Part shown: positions 1 to 5,807 of the stretch, piece by piece
How the letters are laid out: every line of letters begins with the position of its first letter
Numbering within the stretch: position 1 is the first letter of the stretch
Assembly (NCBI GenBank): GCA_964413755.1
Contig: CAYPTW010000131.1
Location: 1 to 6,013 of the forward strand
From: XN24 sp964413755
Lineage (GTDB): Bacteria; Pseudomonadota; Gammaproteobacteria; Steroidobacterales; XN24
Reading direction: 5' to 3'
DNA: 6,013 nucleotides
Program-made: the position numbers and the translations under genes
Notes under the pieces: generated by a model
The model's database searches: none
The model's input: only the letters and a program-made list of their open reading frames with translations
What the model was told of the DNA's origin: nothing

Positions 1-297
1 CTCGGCGTCGCCAAGGTCGGCGAGCGCTACCTGGCGCCGCAGAACATCGGCGGCCCGGCGACGGATTTCGGCGCCCTCACCGGCTTCGTCACCGGCTGGT
101 CGGCGGCCGGCCCGCACCTGACCGTGATCCGCACTTCCATCGGCGCGGCGCAAAGCGTCGCCGTGGCCATCGACCGTGCCGGCTGGAACGAGGTGACCGG
201 CACGATCTCCGGAGACGATACAATCTTCGTCGCCACCGCCTCAGCCCGCGGCCAGCAGACCCTGCTGGCGCGTCTCACCCAGATCTTCCCAAGGTAA
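1..297 (+). CDS. argR: Arginine repressor ArgR, C-terminal part (5' end outside window)
   Basis: This is the last 98 codons of an arginine repressor, in frame from the first base and ending in TAA at 295-297. ArgR is a hexameric regulator that binds operators of arginine genes when loaded with L-arginine. The visible part begins in the linker after the winged-helix domain (LGVAKVGERY, a typical ArgR segment) and then covers the oligomerisation and arginine-binding domain. The hallmarks are GAAQ at visible residues 48-51 and GDDTIF at 71-76, which correspond to the Gln and Asp residues that contact arginine in the E. coli protein. The DNA-binding domain lies upstream, so its integrity cannot be judged. 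The gene ends 6 bases before argG, so it probably heads the operon and regulates itself along with the pathway. The family call is secure; the operators would be upstream and out of view. Confidence 0.9.
   Translation, partial: LGVAKVGERYLAPQNIGGPATDFGALTGFVTGWSAAGPHLTVIRTSIGAAQSVAVAIDRAGWNEVTGTISGDDTIFVATASARGQQTLLARLTQIFPR
291..294 (+). promoter_or_regulatory. Ribosome binding site of argG
   Basis: AAGG lies 9 bases before the argG ATG and runs into the argR stop codon, since AAGG is directly followed by TAA. The placement supports the ATG at 304 as the argG start. It also leaves no room for a separate promoter between the two genes, although a promoter inside argR cannot be excluded. Confidence 0.6.
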
Positions 298-303
298 GAA
301 AAC

Positions 304-1515
304 ATGACTGCCTCTTCCCCTGCGGGCGGGAGCCCGATCCTGCTCGCCTTCTCCGGCGGCCTCGACACGTCTTTCTGCGTCGCCTGGCTGAAAGAGACGC
401 TGCAGCGTCCGGTCATCACCGTCACGGTCGACACCGGCGGCGACGTCGACACCGCAGCGCTGGAGAAGCGCGCGCTGGCGCTGGGCGCGGCGCGCCACAT
501 CACCGTGGACGCGAAGCGCGAGTTCTTCGACTCGGTGCTGAAGTTCCTGGTGTTCGGCAACGTGCGCAAAGGCCAGCTCTACCCGCTGTGCGTCGGCGCC
601 GAGCGCGGTCTGCAGGCGCGCCTGGTGGCAGAGCAGGCCGCGGCGCTGGGCAGCGATACCGTGGCCCACGGCAGCACCGCGGCCGGCAACGACCAGGTGC
701 GCTTCGAGGTCGCACTGCGCACGCTGCGTCCGGGACTCGAAGTGCTGGCGCCGGTGCGCGACCACGACTGGCAGCGCGCGGCACAGGTGGCCTGGCTGGA
801 AGAGCGCAACCTGCCGGTACCGCCGGGCGGCGGGGCGTATTCCATCAACCGCGGCCTGTGGGGTACCACCATCGGCGGCAAGGAAACCCTGGACTCGCTG
901 GAGTCGATCCCGGAGGCCGCCTGGGTGGTCACTGCCGGCGCCTTCGATGCGCCACGCGCGCCGGCGCGTCACACGCTCGGTTTCGTGCACGGCGTGCCGA
1001 CATCGCTGGACGGCGAGACCATGGACCCGGTGGCGCTGATCGAGAAGCTGGAGACGCTGGCCGGCCCCTACGGCATCGGCCGCGGCATCCACCTCGGCGA
1101 GACCATCCTCGGCTCCAAGGGCCGCGTGGCCTTCGAGGCCCCGGCCGCAGAGGCCATCCTCGTGGCCCACCGCGAACTGGAAAAACTCACCCTCACCGGC
1201 ACGCAGCTCAAGGTGAAGGAACCGCTGGGGCTCATCTACGGCGACCTGGTGCACGAGGGCCAGCACCTCGAGCCCGCAGCGCGCGACATCGAGGCGCTGT
1301 TGTCCTCGTCGCAGGCGCGCGTCACCGGTACCGTGAAGCTGCTGCTGCGGCCGGGCTCGCTGTTCGTCGAGGGCGTGAGCTCGCCGCACTCGCTGCTTGC
1401 CGCCACCAAGGGCAAGTACGGCGAATCCGCGGGCGAGTGGAGCGCGGCGGACGCCCTGGGGCTGGCGCGCATGAAGGCGCTGGCAGGCATGCTGCACACG
1501 CGGGCGGGGGGCTGA
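304..1515 (+). CDS. argG: Argininosuccinate synthase
   Basis: This 403-residue cytosolic enzyme joins citrulline and aspartate using ATP to give argininosuccinate, the penultimate step of arginine synthesis. Its length fits the roughly 400-residue type of the family. The N-terminal ATP-pyrophosphatase loop SGGLDTS is at residues 17-23. The conserved nucleotide and citrulline-site stretch appears as HGSTAAGNDQVRFE at 122-135, where most type I enzymes have HGxTGKGNDQ, so the Lys position is Ala here. YSINRGLWG at 179-187 is the form I associate with Xanthomonas and Bacteroidetes ArgG. The ATG at 304 is preceded by AAGG at a 9-base spacing. The next gene starts 3 bases after the stop. Because ArgF' probably makes an N-acyl-citrulline, ArgG would act after a deacylase encoded elsewhere, perhaps downstream. 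Confidence 0.95.
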   Translation: MTASSPAGGSPILLAFSGGLDTSFCVAWLKETLQRPVITVTVDTGGDVDTAALEKRALALGAARHITVDAKREFFDSVLKFLVFGNVRKGQLYPLCVGAERGLQARLVAEQAAALGSDTVAHGSTAAGNDQVRFEVALRTLRPGLEVLAPVRDHDWQRAAQVAWLEERNLPVPPGGGAYSINRGLWGTTIGGKETLDSLESIPEAAWVVTAGAFDAPRAPARHTLGFVHGVPTSLDGETMDPVALIEKLETLAGPYGIGRGIHLGETILGSKGRVAFEAPAAEAILVAHRELEKLTLTGTQLKVKEPLGLIYGDLVHEGQHLEPAARDIEALLSSSQARVTGTVKLLLRPGSLFVEGVSSPHSLLAATKGKYGESAGEWSAADALGLARMKALAGMLHTRAGG

Positions 1516-1518
1516 GCC

Positions 1519-2580
1519 ATGCGTCCACTGGTCGTCGACAAGATCGCCTCGGTCGCGCAGAGCTGCCGCCTCGGCCGCGAGGTGCGCATCGCCAGCGAGA
1601 TCCCGTGCGAGGAAGGCGTGGTCATCGCCGTCGAGGTGCTGTCCAACAAGTCCACCTACAACACCATCGAGCTGACCTCGGGGCGCATGGCGCAGGTGAA
1701 GCGCGGCGACATCGTGGTGGGCGCTCTCGGCCACCGCCATGCGCTGTTCGGCTACTCCGGGCACATCCCCGAGTCGCTCGCGCCGGGCGACACCATCAAC
1801 ATGCTCAACCTGGGCGGAGTGATGGGCATCTGCGACTCGGTCAACCGCGACCGCGGCCAGCCCTTCGAGTGCCGCGTGCTCGGCACGGTGCTGCACTTCC
1901 CCTACCTCGGCGAACGCATCGGCACCCCCGCGCGTGTCGGCAGCATCAAGCTGCCGGAAGAACCGAGCCTCGACATGCGCGGCATCCCGGTGGTGGCGCT
2001 GGCCGGCACCTGCATGGATGCGGGCAAGACCGCCGCAGCGGCGGCCATCATCAGCCGTTTCTCCCACTACGGCTACCGCGTGGCGGCCTTCAAGGCCACC
2101 GGCGTGTCGCTGCGGCGCGACATCCTCGCCATGGAAGACGCCGGCGCGCGCGCTACCGCCATCTTCACGGACTTCGGCATCGTCACCACGGGCCCGGCCA
2201 ACGGCCCGCGCCTGACCCGCACCATGCTCAACCGCATGGCGGAGACCCGTCCCGACGTGATCGTGTTCGAACTCGGCGACGGCATTCTCGGCGCCTACGG
2301 CGTGGAAGCCATTCTCAAGGACCCCGAAGTGCGCAAGGCGCTGTCGGCCGTGATCCTGTGCGCCAACGACCCGGTCGGCGCCTTCGGCGGCGTGCAGCTG
2401 CTGCGTGAGCGCTTCGACATCGAGCCGGCCATGGTCACCGGCCGTTCCACCGACAACGAGGTGGGCGTGAAGATCATCCGCGAGCAGATGGGCGTCGCCG
2501 CTTTCAACGCCCTCACCCAGGAGGCCGAGCTCGGCGAGCACCTGCGCGGCGTGCTGTTCGGCGCGGAGGCGGGCTCGTGA
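1519..2580 (+). CDS. P-loop protein of unknown function with DUF1611/DgcN-like C-terminal domain, in arginine operon
   Basis: I do not recognise this 353-residue protein as a named arginine enzyme. Residues 1 to about 155 look like a beta-rich domain, with many short hydrophobic strands and turns such as KRGDIVVG and LAPGDTIN; I cannot assign its family. From about 158 a P-loop domain begins. It has a hydrophobic strand and the loop GTCMDAGKT at 163-171, the GTxxxxGKT form used by dethiobiotin synthetase, CobQ-like proteins and the DUF1611 family. It continues with FKATG, TDFGIVTT and an acidic strand ending ELGDG (Glu251, Asp254), which resembles DUF1611 layout. DUF1611 includes DgcN, reported as a D-glutamate N-acetyltransferase, so a role in acylating glutamate or handling N-acyl-glutamate is conceivable but unproven. 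No signal peptide or membrane segment is visible. It starts 3 bases after argG and overlaps argC by 4 bases (GTGA), so it is firmly part of the operon. It could instead be a regulatory ATPase or a ligase. That it is a real gene is secure; its function is not. Confidence 0.8.
   Translation: MRPLVVDKIASVAQSCRLGREVRIASEIPCEEGVVIAVEVLSNKSTYNTIELTSGRMAQVKRGDIVVGALGHRHALFGYSGHIPESLAPGDTINMLNLGGVMGICDSVNRDRGQPFECRVLGTVLHFPYLGERIGTPARVGSIKLPEEPSLDMRGIPVVALAGTCMDAGKTAAAAAIISRFSHYGYRVAAFKATGVSLRRDILAMEDAGARATAIFTDFGIVTTGPANGPRLTRTMLNRMAETRPDVIVFELGDGILGAYGVEAILKDPEVRKALSAVILCANDPVGAFGGVQLLRERFDIEPAMVTGRSTDNEVGVKIIREQMGVAAFNALTQEAELGEHLRGVLFGAEAGS
2565..2569 (+). promoter_or_regulatory. Ribosome binding site deciding the GTG start of argC
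   Basis: GGAGG sits 7 bases before the GTG at 2577, inside the end of the upstream gene. This near-perfect Shine-Dalgarno sequence supports GTG as the true start and a GTGA overlap with the preceding stop codon. Confidence 0.75.
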
Positions 2581-3635
2581 GCGCAAGCCATCCGGTGGCG
2601 GTGCTTGGCGGCACCGGCTATGTCGCCGGCGAGTTCCTGCGCCTGCTGGCGGGGCATCCGCAGCTGGCGCTGGCGGCGGTCTCCTCCGAGAGCCAGGCCG
2701 GCAAGCCGATCGCGGCGACCTTTCCCAATCTCGGCGGCGTCTTCGGCGACGCGAAGTTCTGTGACGAGGCAGGCCTCGAGGACGCGGTCCGTGACGGCCG
2801 CGTGCGCGCGCTGTTCTGCGCGGCGCCGCACGGCGCGGCGGCGGGACGCGTCGACGCCCTGCTGCAAGTCGCCGCAGCATCGGGCGTCACGCTGACCGTG
2901 GTGGACGCCTCGGCGGACTTCCGCTTCCGTGATCCGGCCGCGTACCAGCGTGTCTATGGTCATGCGCATGCCTGCCCGAAGCGGCTGGCAGAGTTCGCCT
3001 CCGCCTTGCCCGAACACCTCGCCGGGACGCCGGCAGCGCATGTCGGTCACCCGGGCTGCTTCGTCACCTCGGTGCTGCTCGGCATCGTGCCGCTGCTCCG
3101 CGCGGGGCTGGCGCAGCCGGAGTTCTTCGTCTCGGCCGTGACCGGCAGCACCGGTGCCGGACGCAAGCTGGGCGAGGGCACGCACCATCCGGTGCGCCAC
3201 GGCAACATGTTCGCCTACCAGCCCCTGACCCACCGCCACCGGCCCGAGATCGAGCAGCTCGCCGCCGAGGCGGCGGCACCCTGCCAGGTGCATTTCGTGC
3301 CGCATTCCGGGCCCTGGGCGCGCGGCATCCACGCCACCATCCACGGGCGCCTCGCGGCGCCGGCCGACAGCGCCACGCTGCACGCCGTGCTGGCCGAGGC
3401 TTATGCAGGCTCGCCCTTTGTCGAGGTGATCGACACGCCGCCGCGCATCAAGGACGTGGCCGGCTCCAACCGCGCCCGGCTCTCGGTCGCGGTCGCGGGC
3501 GAAGCCTTCGTCGTGATGTCGGCCATCGACAACCTGGTCAAGGGCGCAGCCGGCGGGGCCATGCAGTGGCTCAACCGCTTGCTTGACCTCCCTGAGGATG
3601 CCGGGCTCCGCCTGCCGGGGCCGGCCTGGATATGA
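2577..3635 (+). CDS. argC: N-acetyl-gamma-glutamyl-phosphate reductase (possibly N-succinyl form)
   Basis: This 352-residue NADPH-dependent reductase turns N-acylglutamyl 5-phosphate into N-acylglutamate semialdehyde, the step after ArgB. The Rossmann dinucleotide loop is at residues 11-19 (GGTGYVAGE). The catalytic cysteine is Cys161 in HPGCFVTS, followed by the conserved GSTGAGR loop around 190-196. HRHRPEI at 219-225 matches the HRHxPEI element that carries the active-site histidine in E. coli and Mycobacterium enzymes. NLVKGAAG at 319-326 is the usual C-terminal signature. The length is close to that of long ArgC forms. It starts at a GTG with GGAGG 7 bases upstream and overlaps both neighbours by 4 bases, so translation is probably coupled. 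ArgC alone does not reveal the acyl group; if ArgF' is succinyl-specific, this enzyme should accept N-succinyl substrates too. Confidence 0.94.
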   Translation: MSASHPVAVLGGTGYVAGEFLRLLAGHPQLALAAVSSESQAGKPIAATFPNLGGVFGDAKFCDEAGLEDAVRDGRVRALFCAAPHGAAAGRVDALLQVAAASGVTLTVVDASADFRFRDPAAYQRVYGHAHACPKRLAEFASALPEHLAGTPAAHVGHPGCFVTSVLLGIVPLLRAGLAQPEFFVSAVTGSTGAGRKLGEGTHHPVRHGNMFAYQPLTHRHRPEIEQLAAEAAAPCQVHFVPHSGPWARGIHATIHGRLAAPADSATLHAVLAEAYAGSPFVEVIDTPPRIKDVAGSNRARLSVAVAGEAFVVMSAIDNLVKGAAGGAMQWLNRLLDLPEDAGLRLPGPAWI

Positions 3636-4795
3636 ACAGCATGAATTTGCCGCAGCCGGAAGAACTGGCCTGGACCCTGCCGGTCTACGCCCAGCTGGCG
3701 CTGGAGCCGGTGGGCGGGGACGGCGCCTGGCTGGAGCTGGCCGACGGCCGCCGCATCCTCGACATGTACGGCGGGCACGCCGTGGCTGCGCTCGGCTACG
3801 GACATCCGCGCCTCGTGGCAGCGCTGCAGGACCAGGTAAAGCGCCTCACCTTCCAGAGCAACCTGCTGCCGCTGGCCCTGCGCGCCCGCGCCTGCGAAGC
3901 CCTGGCGCGTTTTGCGCCGCCCGGGCTGGACCGGGTGTTCCTCGTCAACAGCGGCGCCGAGGCGAACGAGAACGCACTCAAGCTGGCCTTCCACAAGCCC
4001 GGGCGCACACGCGTGGTGGCGGTGGAAGGCGCTTTCCACGGTCGCACCGCGGCCGCAGCCGCCGTCACCTGGGGCAGCGAGAAGTGGTACGGCTTCCCGC
4101 ACAAGCCCTTCGAGGTGAGCTTCGTCTCGCCGCGCGACCCGGCCGCACTAAAGCAGAAGGTGGGCGAAGACACCGCGGCGGTCATTGTCGAGCCGGTGCA
4201 GGGCGTGGCCGGCGCAGTCGACCTGCCGGCGGAGTTCCTGGCTGCGGCACGCGAGACCACGCGCGCCAGCGGCGCGCTGCTGATTTTCGACGAGGTCCAG
4301 TGCGGCATGGGCCGCACCGGCCGGCCTTTCGCCGCCGACTATTACGGCATCACGCCCGACATCCTCACCACCGCCAAGGGCCTCGCCGGCGGCTTCCCCG
4401 CCGGCGCCGTCATCACCACGCCGGAAATCGCCGCCGGCCTGAAGATCGGCGAGCTGGGCACGACTTTCGGCGGCGGCCCGATGGCCTGCGCCGCGATCGA
4501 GACCGTGATCAGCGTGATCCAGGACGAACACCTGCTGGACAACGTGCGCACGCTCTCGCAGCAGGTGCGCGACACGTGCCTCGTCGGCCCGGTGCAGTCC
4601 ATCCAGGGCGCCGGCTTCCTGCTCGGCCTGGTGTGCAGCCGGCCGGCACGGGAAATCCAGGCCGAGCTGCTCGAGCACGGCATCCTCGCCGGCACCAGCG
4701 GCGACCCGCGCGTGCTGCGCCTGCTGCCGCCCCTCACCCTCGAACCCGAACACGTCGCCATGCTGGCGGCCGCACTAGCGGAGATTGCGCCATGA
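3632..4795 (+). CDS. argD: N-acetylornithine / N-succinylornithine aminotransferase (class III, PLP-dependent)
   Basis: This 387-residue aminotransferase converts N-acylglutamate semialdehyde to N-acylornithine with glutamate as amino donor. Class III hallmarks are in order: the phosphate-binding VNSGAEANE at residues 105-113, AFHGRT at 134-139, the FDEVQ strand with Asp220 facing the pyridine nitrogen, the PLP Schiff-base Lys249 in TTAKGLAGG, and TTFGGGP at 277-283. The Asp-Lys spacing of 29 equals that of E. coli ArgD. The first ATG (3632) overlaps the argC stop as ATGA. A second in-frame ATG at 3641 has GGA 10 bases upstream and is an alternative start 3 residues shorter. The family also contains succinylornithine and GABA aminotransferases, but the place between argC and argF' makes the arginine role clear. 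Many ArgD enzymes accept both acetyl- and succinyl-ornithine, so it fits either version of the pathway. Confidence 0.93.
   Translation: MNSMNLPQPEELAWTLPVYAQLALEPVGGDGAWLELADGRRILDMYGGHAVAALGYGHPRLVAALQDQVKRLTFQSNLLPLALRARACEALARFAPPGLDRVFLVNSGAEANENALKLAFHKPGRTRVVAVEGAFHGRTAAAAAVTWGSEKWYGFPHKPFEVSFVSPRDPAALKQKVGEDTAAVIVEPVQGVAGAVDLPAEFLAAARETTRASGALLIFDEVQCGMGRTGRPFAADYYGITPDILTTAKGLAGGFPAGAVITTPEIAAGLKIGELGTTFGGGPMACAAIETVISVIQDEHLLDNVRTLSQQVRDTCLVGPVQSIQGAGFLLGLVCSRPAREIQAELLEHGILAGTSGDPRVLRLLPPLTLEPEHVAMLAAALAEIAP
4780..4784 (+). promoter_or_regulatory. Ribosome binding site of argF'
   Basis: GGAGA lies 7 bases before the ATG at 4792, within the last codons of argD. It fixes the start of the carbamoyltransferase at the ATGA overlap. 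It argues against the much longer upstream extension that this frame, free of stop codons back to 3583, would allow. Confidence 0.7.
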
Positions 4796-5802
4796 AACGC
4801 TTTATCGACCTGGCCGAACACAGCCCCGAAGAAGTCGCCGAGCTACTCGAGCTCGCGGTGCGCCTCGACCGCCATCCCGAGCCGACCGCGCTGCGCGGCA
4901 AGGTCATGGGCATGCTGTTCTTCAACCCTTCGCTGCGCACCGTGGCGTCGTTCCAGGCGGCCATGACGCGCCTCGGCGGCGGCTCCTTCGTCATCACGCC
5001 GGGCCAGGGCACCTGGAAGCTGGAGGCGCGCGACGGCATCGTCATGGACGGTGACGCGGCCGAGCACATCCGCGAGGCCGTGCCGGTGCTGGCGAGCTAC
5101 GCCGACGTGCTCGGCATCCGCGCCTTCGCCGGCGGCATCGACCTGCAGGCCGACGTCGAGGAGCGCAAGTTCATGGAAATGGCGGGTTACTGCCCGGCCC
5201 CGCTGGTGAACATGGAATCCGCGGTGAACCATCCCTGCCAGGCACTGGCGGACTGGAAGACCATGGACGACATCGGCGTGCCGAAAGAAGGCGGGCGCTT
5301 CGTGCTCTCCTGGGCCAACCACCCCAACCCGCTCCCGCTGGCGGTGCCCTCCGCCGCCGTGCACATGGCGGCGATGCGCGGCATGGACGTTACGGTACTG
5401 CGTCCGGAAGGCTACGAGCTGCCGGAGCCGATCATGGCGCGCGCTCATGCCGCAGCGGCGGCCTCAGGCGGCTCGGTGCGCGAGACGGATGACCGCGCCG
5501 AGGCCATGCAGGGCGCGCACGTGGTGTATGCCAAGAGCTGGCAGTCGACGCGTTATTATGGACGCCCCGCCGACGACCGCGCGCAACGCGCCGGGCTGGA
5601 GCACTGGATGGTGGACGAGTCCTGGTTCGCGCCGGCGCGCCCGGAGGCCGTCTTCATGCACTGCCTGCCGGTGCGGCGTAACGTGGTGGTGGCGGACGAG
5701 ATCCTCGACGGGCCGCGCAGCCGGGTGCTGCCGCAGGCGCGTAACAGGATGACGGTACAGATGGCGATCCTGCACCGGCTGCTGGCGGGCGGGACGGAGT
5801 GA
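4792..5802 (+). CDS. argF': N-acylornithine carbamoyltransferase, probably N-succinylornithine type (AOTCase/SOTCase family)
   Basis: This 336-residue cytosolic enzyme transfers the carbamoyl group of carbamoyl phosphate to an N-acylated ornithine, giving N-acyl-citrulline. It replaces the classical ornithine carbamoyltransferase. The carbamoyl-phosphate loop is FFNPSLRTV at residues 43-51; related enzymes have Arg where this one has Val51. MDGDAAEH at 85-92 is the family-specific loop. HPCQ is at 147-150 and HCLPVRRN at 290-297. Against sequences I recall, Ala90 takes the place of Glu92 in Xanthomonas campestris AOTCase and Pro90 in Bacteroides fragilis SOTCase. Pro182 replaces Asn185 of AOTCase, as in SOTCase, and Val299 replaces the carboxylated Lys302 of AOTCase (Ile in SOTCase). 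Published E92A, E92P, E92S and E92V changes turn AOTCase into SOTCase, so succinylornithine is the likelier substrate. It overlaps argD by 4 bases, and argB follows 5 bases after its stop. The family is secure; the acyl preference is inferred. Confidence 0.9.
   Translation: MKRFIDLAEHSPEEVAELLELAVRLDRHPEPTALRGKVMGMLFFNPSLRTVASFQAAMTRLGGGSFVITPGQGTWKLEARDGIVMDGDAAEHIREAVPVLASYADVLGIRAFAGGIDLQADVEERKFMEMAGYCPAPLVNMESAVNHPCQALADWKTMDDIGVPKEGGRFVLSWANHPNPLPLAVPSAAVHMAAMRGMDVTVLRPEGYELPEPIMARAHAAAAASGGSVRETDDRAEAMQGAHVVYAKSWQSTRYYGRPADDRAQRAGLEHWMVDESWFAPARPEAVFMHCLPVRRNVVVADEILDGPRSRVLPQARNRMTVQMAILHRLLAGGTE
5796..5799 (+). promoter_or_regulatory. Ribosome binding site of argB
   Basis: GGAG is 8 bases before the ATG at 5808 and overlaps the end of argF'. 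This favours ATG 5808 over the in-frame GTG at 5799, which would overlap the argF' stop as GTGA but has only a diffuse G-rich stretch upstream. Confidence 0.55.
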
Positions 5803-5807
5803 ACTCC

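Noticed and set aside
1501..1520. G-rich run before the P-loop gene as a terminator or structured regulatory element
   Set aside because: There is no paired stem followed by a T tract; the run is the Gly-rich end of argG and at most acts as a ribosome binding site.
588..2408. Long open frame on the plus strand, 606 codons, across argG and the P-loop gene
   Set aside because: It is a low-complexity Arg/Gly/Ala-rich product in another frame of two well-supported genes, so a GC-driven shadow.
1519..2580. Dethiobiotin synthetase (bioD)
   Set aside because: The P-loop form is shared, but the large N-terminal domain, the rest of the sequence and the arginine operon context do not fit BioD.
241..2880. 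Long open frame on the minus strand, 879 codons
   Set aside because: It runs antisense through argR, argG, the P-loop gene and argC, is rich in Arg, Ala, His and Gln, and shows no family motif. It is a by-product of high GC at third codon positions.
3583..4791. Upstream extension of the argF' frame through argD, suggesting a 739-residue fusion
   Set aside because: The extension is Arg/Gly/Pro-rich without motifs and lies wholly within argD in another frame. GGAGA before the ATG at 4792 and the family length support the short protein.
4792..5802. Classical ornithine carbamoyltransferase (argF/argI)
   Set aside because: The MDGDxxEH loop and the NPSLRT form of the phosphate loop belong to the N-acylornithine group, not to classical OTCase with STRTR.
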